Of a stretch of DNA of 64,000 bases, positions 16,273 through 25,418 are shown piece after piece. Position 1 is the first letter of the stretch. The number at the start of each line of letters is the position of its first letter. The stretch covers positions 186,001-250,000 of the forward strand of contig NZ_WAIE01000004.1 in the NCBI RefSeq assembly GCF_008830225.1. The letters run 5' to 3'. The position numbers and the translations under genes are program-made. The notes under the pieces were generated by a model that was given only the letters and a program-made list of their open reading frames with translations, made no database searches and was not told where the DNA came from. This DNA comes from Pseudodesulfovibrio senegalensis. GTDB lineage: Bacteria; Desulfobacterota; Desulfovibrionia; Desulfovibrionales; Desulfovibrionaceae.

Positions 16273-16536
16273 CTACCAGCGGGGGCGTTCGGCGCGGGGC
16301 TTGGCGATGTTGACCTTGAGGGTGCGTCCGCCAAAGTCCTTGCCGTCGAAGTTGGCGATGACTTCGTCCGCTCCGGCGTCATCCATTTCCACGAAGCCGA
16401 ATCCGCGCGGCCGGCCGGTTTCACGGTCTTCGATGAGCTTGATGGAGGTGATTTCACCGTATGCTTCAAAGGCGGTGCGGATGTCAGCTTCAGTCGTTGT
16501 CCATGCGAGGTTGCCCACGTATAAGTTTTTAGCCAT
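16273..16536 (-). CDS. Small RRM RNA-binding protein
   Basis: 87 aa, a single RNA recognition motif. RNP2 is LYVGNL (residues 4-9) and RNP1 is RPRGFGFVEM (about 42-51), followed by a short basic tail. CTCAGGAG-type ribosome site upstream. Bacterial single-RRM proteins of this size are often cold- or stress-induced RNA chaperones. It lies 148 bases downstream of a DEAD-box helicase on the same strand, a natural partner for remodelling RNA. Confidence 0.93.
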   Translation of the reverse strand: MAKNLYVGNLAWTTTEADIRTAFEAYGEITSIKLIEDRETGRPRGFGFVEMDDAGADEVIANFDGKDFGGRTLKVNIAKPRAERPRW

Positions 16537-16684
16537 GATTGTCTCCTGAGTATTGGTTTTGTTGGTCGATGCAGCGCTACAATGGCTGTCCCGACATTAT
16601 TAATTGCTTTGTAAACGGCCGATTTTCAATGTTCACCGCGGTGCGGCAGGGATGAAAAACGGCAATGCCATTGAACTATTGGTG

Positions 16685-17902
16685 TTATGCAGCGGCGTTG
16701 TTCATCCGTCCGTGGCTGCGTCTTCCGGGGCGCACGGGCCTTTTCCCGGAAGGGGCGGCATGATTCCGGCCCATGCCGGCAGACTTCTTGAAATCTCCGG
16801 CCGAATGCTGCTCGATGGTTATTTTCATGACCCGTTCGATGGTCCGAACCTGGGTCTTGTCCTCTCTGGTCACGAAACTGACTGCGTTTCCCGATCTCCC
16901 GGCTCTGCCTGTACGGCCGATGCGGTGCGTGTATGTCTCGACGGTATCGGGCATGTCATAGTTGATGACATGGGTGATGCAGTCGCAGTCGATGCCGCGG
17001 GCGGCTATGTCCGTTGCAACCATGATGTTGAAGCGTCCCTTTCGGAAACCGTCCAGGGCGCGCTGGCGCTGTCCCTGATTCATGTTGCCTTGCAGGGATG
17101 TGCTTTCGTAGCCGCTGTTGAGCAGTTGCTGCGAAAGCTTCTTTGCCTTGTGTTTTGTGCGGGTGAAGATGAGCACGCTTTCATGGGCATTTTTGGCAAG
17201 CAGGGTTTCCAGTATGCCGGTCTTGTGGTTGTTCTGCAGCGTATAGAAGGAATGTTCCACACTGGTGACCGGTTCGGTGTTGGACACCTGAACTGTTTCG
17301 GGATCCACAAGGATCCTGTCGGCAAACTTGCGAATTGCCGTGGGCATGGTGGCGGAAAAAAGGAGATTCTGTCGTTGTTTCGGCAGCCGGGCGATGATTC
17401 GTTTGATGTCCGGCATGAAACCCATGTCGAGCATGCTGTCCGCTTCGTCAAGAACCAGGGTGTCGATGTCGTCGAGACGAACGGCTCCCTTGCTGATAAG
17501 CGCGACAAGTCGTCCGGGGCAGGCGACGATGATTTTGGACTGCCAAAACGCCTTGATCTGCGGCCCCATGCCAACGCCGCCCATGACCACGGAACTGCGA
17601 ATGCCCGTTTGCTTTCCGAGGGAAGCAAAGTTCTCCTGGATTTGCATGGCCAACTCGCGGGTCGGTGCCAGGATCAGTACGCTGGGTGCCTTTTTGGTAT
17701 TTCCGGCATCCAGCAGGCGCTGCAGGATGGGGAGTGCGAACGCCGCGGTCTTGCCGGTGCCGGTCTGGGCAAGGCCCAAAACGTCGCGGCCCTGAAGGAC
17801 CTTGGGAATGGCGCGTTGTTGAATGGGAGTGGGGGTCTCGTAGCCGCAGGCCTGGATGCCAGCGACAATGCGCTGATCAAAGGAAAAATTCGTAAAAGTC
17901 AT
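16685..17902 (-). CDS. DEAD-box ATP-dependent RNA helicase (RhlE-like)
   Basis: 405 aa. Q motif YETPTPIQQ (21-29), Walker A AQTGTGKT (45-52), DEAD (152-155), SAT (183-185) and HRIGRTGRAG in the second RecA domain are all present. The tail is short and basic (PVRPGRRSHGR). It unwinds short RNA duplexes, for example in ribosome assembly or mRNA decay. It is a close paralogue of the helicase at 35170-36429, and the two share an unusual leader RNA (see the regulatory entries). The RRM gene follows on the same strand. Confidence 0.95.
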   Translation of the reverse strand: MTFTNFSFDQRIVAGIQACGYETPTPIQQRAIPKVLQGRDVLGLAQTGTGKTAAFALPILQRLLDAGNTKKAPSVLILAPTRELAMQIQENFASLGKQTGIRSSVVMGGVGMGPQIKAFWQSKIIVACPGRLVALISKGAVRLDDIDTLVLDEADSMLDMGFMPDIKRIIARLPKQRQNLLFSATMPTAIRKFADRILVDPETVQVSNTEPVTSVEHSFYTLQNNHKTGILETLLAKNAHESVLIFTRTKHKAKKLSQQLLNSGYESTSLQGNMNQGQRQRALDGFRKGRFNIMVATDIAARGIDCDCITHVINYDMPDTVETYTHRIGRTGRAGRSGNAVSFVTREDKTQVRTIERVMKITIEQHSAGDFKKSAGMGRNHAAPSGKRPVRPGRRSHGRMNNAAA

Positions 17903-17930
17903 AAAACCTTGGGTAAGAATAAAAGCAAAC

Positions 17931-18078
17931 GACGGCGCGTGACAGCTGTCGATCCTGGTGTTGCCAGGACTGGATTAGGATGGCTCTGGTACGGGGGGAG
18001 TAAATCTTTTGACTGACGCGAACGTGAGTTGCCCGAATGGGGCGAAGAAGTATTCGTGCGTCCAGTCACGCTGAGTTG
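17931..18078 (-). promoter_or_regulatory. Structured 5' leader of DEAD-box helicase, copy 1
   Basis: Read on the minus strand, the leader starts with CTCAGCGTGACTGGACGC and ends with CUGUCACGCGCCGUCGU, 28 nt before the start codon. GCGTGAC (18065-18071) can pair with GTCACGC (17937-17943), closing a 121-nt interior. Inside are hairpins at interior positions about 22-34 (GCCC/GGGC), 36-53 and 96-112 (TCCTGG/CCAGGA, 17953-17969). The same arms at the same spacing occur before the helicase at 36429. A TATAAT at about 18116-18121 could be the promoter. This is inferred to be a cis-acting regulatory RNA. Confidence 0.65.
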
Positions 18079-18285
18079 TGCCCCCTTGTCTACCAATGCG
18101 GAGGCAAAGTAAAGCATTATATTTTTTTTATTGTCTCTTGGTGCTTTTTGTCGGGATCGCGGCGGTTCGGAAGCCATACCCTGTCCCTGCCGGATTGTGT
18201 CGGTAATAATTGAAACCGATGTGAAAGTGTTGCCTTATGGTATATTGGGAATGTGAAGTATTCGGTGCGCATGGACAGGAAGGCA

Positions 18286-20433
18286 ATGAAACAGAGCGGC
18301 AGCAAATACACAGGACGGCCCGAGGACATGGGACAGGCCATGGAGCGGATTCGGCAACTTGAAGCCGAGCTGGACCAGAGTGAGAAGCGGTTTCGCCTGC
18401 TGTTCGACGGCGTGGAGGATGCCGTTTTCGTGTTTCGGGTTCTGCCGGACGGACGCCGCGGCCCGTTCATCGACGTGAATCAGGCCGCGTGCGCGCGCCT
18501 CGGCTACGACCGCGAGGAATTGCTGACCATGTCCGTTCGCGACATCGACGCCGCGGACCAGCGCAACCTTGTGCCGGAGATTGCGGAGCGCTTTGCATCC
18601 CGTCCCAACGCCGTGTTCGAAATAACGCATACGGCCAGCGACGGCAGGCGCATTCCCGTGGAGGTGAGCGCCCGGAAATTCATGTACGACGGTTATCCCA
18701 CCATATTGTCCATTGCCCGGGACATTTCTGAGCGCAAGCGCAGGGAAGAGGAGCAGGAACACGCTCTGGCCGGAATGGAAGGGCTTGCCGCCGAGCGTGC
18801 CCGGGAACTTTCCGCGGTCAACCAAAGGCTGCGGGACGAGATCGGGGAACGGGCACGGGCACAGGAGGCCCTGCAACACAGCGAGGAGCGGCATCGCAGG
18901 TTTTTCGAGAGCAACATGCTCCCCATGCTCATGGTCAACACGGAAGACGGCCGTATCGAATACGCCAACCCCGCGGCCATGCGTTACTACGGGTATCCGC
19001 GCGAACAGTTGTTGGCAATGAGCGTGCATGATCTCAATCCTCTGTCGCACCGCCGTGTTGCCGGGTTCATCAGGGAAGTCCTCGACGGCAGGCCGGAGTC
19101 GTTTCTGTTCCAGCACCGATTGGCGTCGGGCGAACTGCGCGACGTGGAGGTCTTTTCCTGCCCCATGGAGCTGGACGGGCAGGTCAAGCTGTTTTCCATT
19201 ATCACGGATGTCACGCAACGCAGGCAGGCCGAGCGGGATCTCACGCTGGCCAAGGAGCAGGCAGAGTCGGCCAACCGCGCCAAGAACGAGTTTTTGGCCA
19301 CCATGAGTCATGAAATACGCACGCCGCTCAATGGTGTGCTGGGCATGTTGCAGCTGGTTCTGGGCACGGAGCTCACCGATGAGCAGCACGAATTCGTGAA
19401 CACGGCCATTCTTTCCGGCCGGAGCCTGCTCAGGATTTTTTCCGACCTTCTGGATCTTTCAGCCATCGAGGCAGGCAAGCTGTCCATCGTGGATTCCGAG
19501 TTCCGCCTGCGCGACACGGTGTATCCCGTAGTCGGGTCATTTGCCCATGAAGCTTCGGCCAAGGGGCTTGCGGTGGACTGGAATGTTTCCGGCGGCGACG
19601 ATTTCATGCTGCTTGGCGATGTGACCCGCATCCGGCAACTGCTCTACAACCTCATGGGCAACAGCATCAAATACACCGAAGCCGGGAGCGTTTTCATCGA
19701 TGCCTCGATTATGCGTACATCGGAGGACGGCCACAGCGCGGAGGTGCTTTTCACCATTTCGGACACCGGAATCGGCATACCGGATGACAAGCTGGAGTAC
19801 GTGATGCAGAGCTTCACCCAGGTGGACGGCTCCTATGCGCGCAAGTACGGCGGGGCAGGGCTGGGCCTGAGCATTGTGCGGCGGCTGGTGCTCATGATGG
19901 GTGGCAGCATGAGCATTGCCACGGAAGAGGGAAAGGGCACTGAGATTTGCGTGTTGCTGCGCCTTGGGATCGGGAGTGCCGTTGCCGCGGGACCGGAGGA
20001 GGAAGACAGGGGGCCCGCGCCTGTTCCCACCAACCGCAAGGACGCCCGTATTCTTCTCGTGGAGGACGAACGGGTCAATCGCATGGCGGTTTTGCGCATG
20101 CTGGAACGGCTCGGCTATTCCTCGGTTATGTGCGCCACCAACGGCGCCGAGGCGGTGAACATGGCTGACGAACATGATTTCAGTTGCATTTTCATGGATA
20201 TGCAGATGCCCATCATGACCGGGGAAGAGGCCGTGGCCGTCATTCGGGAATCCGGTAGCCGCAACGAACAAACGCCCATCGTGGCCATGACCGCCCACGC
20301 CATGCCCGAAAGCCGGGACCGCTTTATTGCCATGGGCATGGATGCCTACATGGCCAAGCCCGTGGACATGCACGAGCTCGGGGAACTGTTGGACGGCCTT
20401 TTTGCCCAAAGGCCCTCTGTTGCCGGGTGCTAG
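18286..20433 (+). CDS. Hybrid sensor histidine kinase with two PAS domains and receiver
   Basis: 715 aa from ATG 18286, chosen for AGGAAGG just upstream; in-frame GTG 18253 and ATG 18271 are alternatives. Two PAS domains (about residues 30-145 and 200-320) are joined by a charged coiled coil. The HisKA phospho-acceptor is His342 in FLATMSHEIRTPLNG. The HATPase has DTGIGIP and GGAGLGLSIV. A C-terminal receiver has Asp638 in FMDMQMP and a TAHAMP segment. No membrane helix is seen, so it is a soluble sensor, presumably of redox state or a small ligand. No cognate regulator gene adjoins it. Confidence 0.92.
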   Translation: MKQSGSKYTGRPEDMGQAMERIRQLEAELDQSEKRFRLLFDGVEDAVFVFRVLPDGRRGPFIDVNQAACARLGYDREELLTMSVRDIDAADQRNLVPEIAERFASRPNAVFEITHTASDGRRIPVEVSARKFMYDGYPTILSIARDISERKRREEEQEHALAGMEGLAAERARELSAVNQRLRDEIGERARAQEALQHSEERHRRFFESNMLPMLMVNTEDGRIEYANPAAMRYYGYPREQLLAMSVHDLNPLSHRRVAGFIREVLDGRPESFLFQHRLASGELRDVEVFSCPMELDGQVKLFSIITDVTQRRQAERDLTLAKEQAESANRAKNEFLATMSHEIRTPLNGVLGMLQLVLGTELTDEQHEFVNTAILSGRSLLRIFSDLLDLSAIEAGKLSIVDSEFRLRDTVYPVVGSFAHEASAKGLAVDWNVSGGDDFMLLGDVTRIRQLLYNLMGNSIKYTEAGSVFIDASIMRTSEDGHSAEVLFTISDTGIGIPDDKLEYVMQSFTQVDGSYARKYGGAGLGLSIVRRLVLMMGGSMSIATEEGKGTEICVLLRLGIGSAVAAGPEEEDRGPAPVPTNRKDARILLVEDERVNRMAVLRMLERLGYSSVMCATNGAEAVNMADEHDFSCIFMDMQMPIMTGEEAVAVIRESGSRNEQTPIVAMTAHAMPESRDRFIAMGMDAYMAKPVDMHELGELLDGLFAQRPSVAGC

Positions 20434-20436
20434 GCT

Positions 20437-21849
20437 TCAGTGCACGGAGATGGAACCGGACCATCCCATTTCACGCATGCAGCCTGCGGCCCATTGCACG
20501 GCCTGCCGGGGCGAGAGTTCCCGGCTCAGGCAACGTGTGATCATGGCCGGGAGTATGCCTTCGGCCGATACCTCGAAAGCCTGTGGCACTATGAGGCCGT
20601 TCCTGAGCCCGAATGACTCGATGCTTCCCAGTCCTGCCACGATCTGGCGCATGTGGCTGTGCGTGTAGCGGCGGAACACGCCCTGTGTGTCGCGGTAGAA
20701 GTCCTTGCTGTTCGCCACGTCGCGCAGCACGGGCAGCATGCCGCCCGGAACCATGTGCAGCCACGTGATGTAGGCATCCGGCCGGTACAGAAAGCGGACG
20801 AAACGCCGCGCCGCCTGCCTTTTCCTCTCGTTGTTCATTGTGGCTATGCCCAGCGCCTGTATCACGCCGTAGCTGGCCGGGCGGGCTCCGGTGATGACCG
20901 AAACCATGCCGGTATTGCCCAGCAGGGCCGGGTCGAAGTCGCTGCCTCCGAGTTCCGGAAAATTGTCCGGGGTCAGGGAATCGGCGGCGATGGTGGGCAG
21001 GGCCAGGTCGTCCATGATGAATGTGGAATAGAACATCATGGCCAGCTTTCCCTGCAGGTAGAAGTCGCGTCCCCGCCAGTATTGCGGTCCGGGCGGTGAA
21101 TAATTCGCCAGTTCCCGGTAGAGCCGCAGGGTGTTTACGGCCTCGGGCGAGTCGAACAGCACGCGTCCGTCCGGAGAATATTCTTCCACGCCGTTGGCCA
21201 GGGCAAGATGGGTGAAGACCTGTTCGGCATAGACGTCCTCACGCTTGCCCAGGAGGATGCCGTATCTGTCGTTGGCCGGATCGTGCAGGGTCTTTGCCGC
21301 GGCCAGGATCCGTTCGGGCGTATCCGGTGCGGCGAGTCCCGCCTTTTCAAACCAGTCCTTGCGGTACCAGATGCCCTGCACCCAACCGCTTATGGGGATG
21401 CCGCAGGGCGTGCTCCGGCTGTTGGAAACCCGTTGCAGGATTCCCTTGGAAAAACGGTTGATGCCGATATCGCGGACCATTGTCCCGGTAAGCCGGAGGT
21501 CGAATTGCCCCTTGCAGGCCATGGCCATGATCATGCCGGACTCGCAGGCCAGTATGTCCGGTGCCATCTCCTGCCCTGCCATGTCGCCCATGTGGCGCAC
21601 CGCGTTTTCGTCAATGCCGGTCACATCGATATGTATATCCGGGTTGATGGCGCTAAAGGCCTGCGCAAGGTAGCGAATGGTGGCCATGCGTTCGGGCTGG
21701 GTTTCCGTGGTCCACAGGTTGAGGGTGCAGACCGTGTTTTCGGCATGGACGGGACGGGAAACCGCCATGGCCAACAGGCCGAGCATCACGCACGCCATTG
21801 CCGTCCTGATCGCGTGGTGTGTGGTCGGCGTTTTGTTTCGAGTGAACAT
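20437..21849 (-). CDS. Extracellular solute-binding protein (family 1) linked to adenylate cyclase
   Basis: 470 aa with a signal peptide (cleavage near VHAEN, about residue 37). The fold pattern LNLWTTETQPERMATIRYLAQAFSAINPDI and WYRKDWFEKAGL is that of the carbohydrate-type (MalE/UgpB-like) binding proteins. No permease or ATPase gene lies nearby. It starts 9 nt after the stop of the cyclase, so both are on one transcript. It may therefore deliver a ligand to the cyclase sensor instead of to a transporter, which is inference. It converges with the hybrid kinase gene 3 nt away. Confidence 0.82.
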   Translation of the reverse strand: MFTRNKTPTTHHAIRTAMACVMLGLLAMAVSRPVHAENTVCTLNLWTTETQPERMATIRYLAQAFSAINPDIHIDVTGIDENAVRHMGDMAGQEMAPDILACESGMIMAMACKGQFDLRLTGTMVRDIGINRFSKGILQRVSNSRSTPCGIPISGWVQGIWYRKDWFEKAGLAAPDTPERILAAAKTLHDPANDRYGILLGKREDVYAEQVFTHLALANGVEEYSPDGRVLFDSPEAVNTLRLYRELANYSPPGPQYWRGRDFYLQGKLAMMFYSTFIMDDLALPTIAADSLTPDNFPELGGSDFDPALLGNTGMVSVITGARPASYGVIQALGIATMNNERKRQAARRFVRFLYRPDAYITWLHMVPGGMLPVLRDVANSKDFYRDTQGVFRRYTHSHMRQIVAGLGSIESFGLRNGLIVPQAFEVSAEGILPAMITRCLSRELSPRQAVQWAAGCMREMGWSGSISVH

Positions 21850-21858
21850 GTTTCCCTC

Positions 21859-24039
21859 TTACTTGTCGGAAAATTTGAGGATTCCGTTCCAATCCGGTGC
21901 GGGCGGCGATTCCATGTATTGCCGGGCCAGATCGCAGTATACGGCGGCCAGGCCGTCGTCCGGGTTTTTCTGCAGCACTGCGCATATGCGCTGTTCGGCT
22001 TCCTTGAATTTCCATCGATTGAACAGGTCCAGCGCGCTCTCCCATTGTCCGGCTGTTTGCCGTTTCCTTGTGTCGGCCAGCAGGTCGTCATGCATGTCCG
22101 TGTTTGCTTCGTGACCGGGCTGCAACCCCGCCAGTTCGGCGATGGCCACCGGCTGGCTCACGCCCTTGGGCAGCACCTTGCCCGCAGTGCGGAACAGGAA
22201 CCGGTCTCCGGCCTTTCGGGCCGTGGTCTCGCTCACAAGGATGGTGGTGCCGTAGTACTTGTTCAGCCCTTCAAGGCGTGAAGCAAGGTTCACGGCAGCG
22301 CCCATGACCGTGAAATTCATGCGGTCCGATGAGCCCACATTGCCGACCACGGCTTCGTCCGTATGCAGGCCGAAACGGGTGGTCAGCGGCGGCAGGCCGT
22401 TTGCCGCGCGTTGTTGATTGAGCCTTTGCGCTGCCCGGCGACAGCGAAGGGCCGTCAGGCATGCCCGTTCCGCGTGGTCTGGCTGGTGTGCCGGGGCGTT
22501 CCAGAATGCCATGATCGCGTCGCCCATGTATTTGTCTATGGTGCCGCCGCCATTGCTGATTCTGCTTCCCAGTTTCTGGAAGTATTCGGAAATGGTCGTT
22601 GTCAGTTCCTCGGGCGCCATGGTTTCGGCCATGGGGGTAAAGTCTTTGATGTCGCTGAAGAAAATTGTCAGTTCGCGGCGTTCTCCGCCCAGCGTCGGGT
22701 GTATGCCCAGGGTGATCATGTTTTTGACCAGCTTGCGGGGAATGTATCTGCCGAACGAGCGCAGGGTTGTGCGCATGGTTTCCATGGCCTTGCCCAGCCG
22801 GTGCAGTTCCGAAATATGGGTGCGCACGGCAATGGGCTTGTCCAGCCGGAAATGCCGCACGTCGTCAACGTGGCCCATGAGCGCATTCAGGGGCTTGGTG
22901 ATCCGCCGCGAGACCCAGATGATCAGCGGTATATAAAGGGCGAGGATGATCAGCGATGCGATCATGCTCTTGCGTCCTGCGGCGGTGATGGGGCCGGTGA
23001 ACTCCCGCGTGGGTACGGCCATGGCCAGATAGATCGGTTTTCCCAGTGATTCCGGCAGGGCGCGTACGGACCCCATGTAGTGCACGTTGTTCACGGTCAG
23101 GGGCAGGGCCGTGGAACTCCCGGCCTCTCGGGATAGAAATGCCATGTAGAGCTTTTCCAGAACCGGGCTGCCCAGCTCGGGGACGGTTGCCGGAACAATG
23201 GACGTATTGCCGTTTTTGGTTTTGCTGATCAGCATGGCCTTGGTGTCCGGGTGTACGAAAACCTGGCCGTTCGGTTCAAAGATCGTGAGCTCGCCGAGCT
23301 TGCCGACCCGTTGCGAATCCATGAAGTCGGCCAGTTTGGCCAGTGATATGTCCAACGCCACCACGCCGGGAACCTCCGCGTCGAATCTGCGGGCCACGGA
23401 AATGCCCGGCTCCCGGGAAAATGAATACATATATATGTCACTCAACATGGGTTGGGCAGAGCCTCTGGCCAAGGTGTACCACGGGCGTTTGCTCGGGTCG
23501 TAGGCGGGTTGTTTCTCCACGCTGGAACCCATGAGCGCAAATCCCTTGTCCAGATATTTTGTCAATGAATAGCGAAAACCGTCCGCGCGGTGGAAGATGG
23601 CCCGTGTGTACCACATGGCTTTGGCTGGCGCGCCGATGGCCGTGCGAGCGTCCGGCCTGTCCTTGAGCGAGGAAATCAGGAAGAAGTCCCCGTCCGCAAA
23701 GCCGATGTAGATGGAGGTCAGCCCGGGATTCTGTTCCAGCGTGCTGAAGAACATGGGCGCAAGCGGATGCGTCAGCAGGTTGGGTTTTTCCCCTATGTCC
23801 GTGGCTCTGGAAAAGGTGTCGGCAGCCATCAACGCCGGACCGAATACCGCCTGTGTTCGTTCAAGGATGGTGGTCCCCACCCTGTTCATGAACTGGTCTG
23901 CGGATTTCAGGGCGGATTGTGCGTTCATGTGCTGGTTGTAGAGGACGACCACGCCCACGGCGCTGGTGATGAGCAGGAAGAAGATGGTCAGGATGTTGAT
24001 GTAGAGCGGGATGATGACGGTCTTTCTGCTGCTGGACAT
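21859..24039 (-). CDS. Membrane class III adenylate/guanylate cyclase with periplasmic Cache sensor
   Basis: 726 aa. A first membrane helix (about residues 10-32), a long periplasmic dCache-like domain (MWYTRAI...YDPSKRPWY is the Cache signature), a second helix near residue 350, HAMP-like segment RRITKPLNALMGHVDDV, and a class III cyclase domain from about residue 450. It has the metal Asp in FFSDIKDF (about 460), DKYMGDAIMAF and the Asn/Arg transition-state pair in AVNLASRLEG. A C-terminal TPR-like tail follows. It makes cyclic nucleotide, most likely cAMP, in response to a periplasmic signal. First gene of a two-gene operon with a solute-binding protein. Confidence 0.92.
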   Translation of the reverse strand: MSSSRKTVIIPLYINILTIFFLLITSAVGVVVLYNQHMNAQSALKSADQFMNRVGTTILERTQAVFGPALMAADTFSRATDIGEKPNLLTHPLAPMFFSTLEQNPGLTSIYIGFADGDFFLISSLKDRPDARTAIGAPAKAMWYTRAIFHRADGFRYSLTKYLDKGFALMGSSVEKQPAYDPSKRPWYTLARGSAQPMLSDIYMYSFSREPGISVARRFDAEVPGVVALDISLAKLADFMDSQRVGKLGELTIFEPNGQVFVHPDTKAMLISKTKNGNTSIVPATVPELGSPVLEKLYMAFLSREAGSSTALPLTVNNVHYMGSVRALPESLGKPIYLAMAVPTREFTGPITAAGRKSMIASLIILALYIPLIIWVSRRITKPLNALMGHVDDVRHFRLDKPIAVRTHISELHRLGKAMETMRTTLRSFGRYIPRKLVKNMITLGIHPTLGGERRELTIFFSDIKDFTPMAETMAPEELTTTISEYFQKLGSRISNGGGTIDKYMGDAIMAFWNAPAHQPDHAERACLTALRCRRAAQRLNQQRAANGLPPLTTRFGLHTDEAVVGNVGSSDRMNFTVMGAAVNLASRLEGLNKYYGTTILVSETTARKAGDRFLFRTAGKVLPKGVSQPVAIAELAGLQPGHEANTDMHDDLLADTRKRQTAGQWESALDLFNRWKFKEAEQRICAVLQKNPDDGLAAVYCDLARQYMESPPAPDWNGILKFSDK

Positions 24040-24271
24040 TGAGGCTCCTGCACGGAATTGTTCGATTATGCTGCTGTGCGCAAGAGATACGGTATGTATG
24101 ATTGCTTTTTTTACATATTATAAATGAAAAGGCGGGTGACGTGTTGCATGCATGATTTGTTGCCAAATTGTTGCAAGACGTTTATTGTGACAGATGTTAT
24201 TTTTGGATTACATTAGTTCGGCTTTACGGCGAGGAGTTCTTACCGTTTTTCAATAAAAAGGGAGTTTTCCG

Positions 24272-25330
24272 ATGAAAAAGTTGATCGTGCTGATGATGCT
24301 TGCCGTGTTTGCCGTGGCGGGGACCGCCCAGGCCGACACCCTGAAGCTGCTGACCTGGAAAGGATACGCGCCTCAGGAACTCATGGACAAATTCGAAAAG
24401 GAAACCGGAATCAAGGTCGAAGCCACCTATTCCAACAACGAGGAAATGATCTCCAAACTGCGCGCCACGCGCGGCGCCGGATTCGACCTCGCCCAGCCCA
24501 GCCAGGACCGCATCTCTTCGGTGCAGGCCAAATTCAAGATCTACCAGCCGCTGGATTACTCCAAGATCAATGCCGACCTGTTCGTGGCCTCCATGCTGGA
24601 CGCCGTGAAAAAGAATACGCTGGTCAAGGGCGAATCCTACGCCGTGCCGTTCTGCTGGGGCACCTCCGGTCTGGTGGTCAACAGCGAAAAGGCTCCGGGC
24701 GCAAAGTCCTACAAGGCCCTGCTCGATCCCAAGTACAAGGGCCGCGTGAGCTACCGCGTCAAGCGCCCCACGCTCATCGCCACCGCATTTGCGCTGGGCT
24801 ACAATCCCTTTGATCTTTACAATGACACCGCCGCCTACAAGGCCATGCTCGACAAGGTCGAGGCCGCACTCATCGAAGCCAAGCCCGTGGTCAAGAACTA
24901 CTGGGCCAACGGCGACGCCCTGCTGGAATCCATGCGTTCCGGCGAAGTGTTCGTGGCCATGGCCTGGGACAGCGGCGGATGGAAGCTCCACGCCGACAAT
25001 CCCGCCATCGATTTCGTGGCTCCCGAAGAGGGCGCGCTGGGCTGGATCGACACCTTTGCCATTCCGGCCAAGGCCAAGAACGTGGATGCCGCCTACAAGT
25101 GGATCAATTTCATCATGAAGCCCGAGAACGCCGGTTACTTCACCTCCAAGGAAAAGTACGGCACTGCCTCCAAGGGCGCCAACGAATTTGTGGACCCGGC
25201 CGTGGCCGCCAACTTCAAGCGCTCCTTCCCGCAGGCCGACGTGGACAACATCAAGTGGTATCCGCCGGTTCCTTCCGTGCTGGAAAAGCTTGAAGGCAAG
25301 GTGCTCGACAGGATCAAGGCAGCGCAGTAG
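24272..25330 (+). CDS. potD: Polyamine ABC transporter periplasmic binding protein
   Basis: 352 aa with a signal peptide (cleavage after AQA, about residue 21) and GGAG before the ATG. LKLLTWKGYAPQELMDKFEKETGI is typical of the PotD/PotF family, as are VPFCWGTSGLVVNSEK and WYPPVPSVLEKLEGKV. It binds putrescine or spermidine in the periplasm. It is first in a potD-potA-potB-potC unit. A 13-bp hairpin sits between it and potA, probably keeping its mRNA level above that of the other genes. Confidence 0.88.
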   Translation: MKKLIVLMMLAVFAVAGTAQADTLKLLTWKGYAPQELMDKFEKETGIKVEATYSNNEEMISKLRATRGAGFDLAQPSQDRISSVQAKFKIYQPLDYSKINADLFVASMLDAVKKNTLVKGESYAVPFCWGTSGLVVNSEKAPGAKSYKALLDPKYKGRVSYRVKRPTLIATAFALGYNPFDLYNDTAAYKAMLDKVEAALIEAKPVVKNYWANGDALLESMRSGEVFVAMAWDSGGWKLHADNPAIDFVAPEEGALGWIDTFAIPAKAKNVDAAYKWINFIMKPENAGYFTSKEKYGTASKGANEFVDPAVAANFKRSFPQADVDNIKWYPPVPSVLEKLEGKVLDRIKAAQ

Positions 25331-25357
25331 GCTGCATATTTGCTGTTTGAATTGAAG

Positions 25358-25387
25358 GCAGGGGAACGGCTTTGGCCGTTCCCCTGC
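25358..25387 (+). terminator. Intercistronic hairpin between potD and potA
   Basis: Perfect 13-bp stem (25358-25370 / 25375-25387) with a TTTG loop but no following T run. More likely an mRNA-stabilising or partial-termination hairpin than a full terminator. Confidence 0.7.
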
Positions 25388-25418
25388 AATCCGTGGAATC
25401 CCCAACAATGTGGTAACG

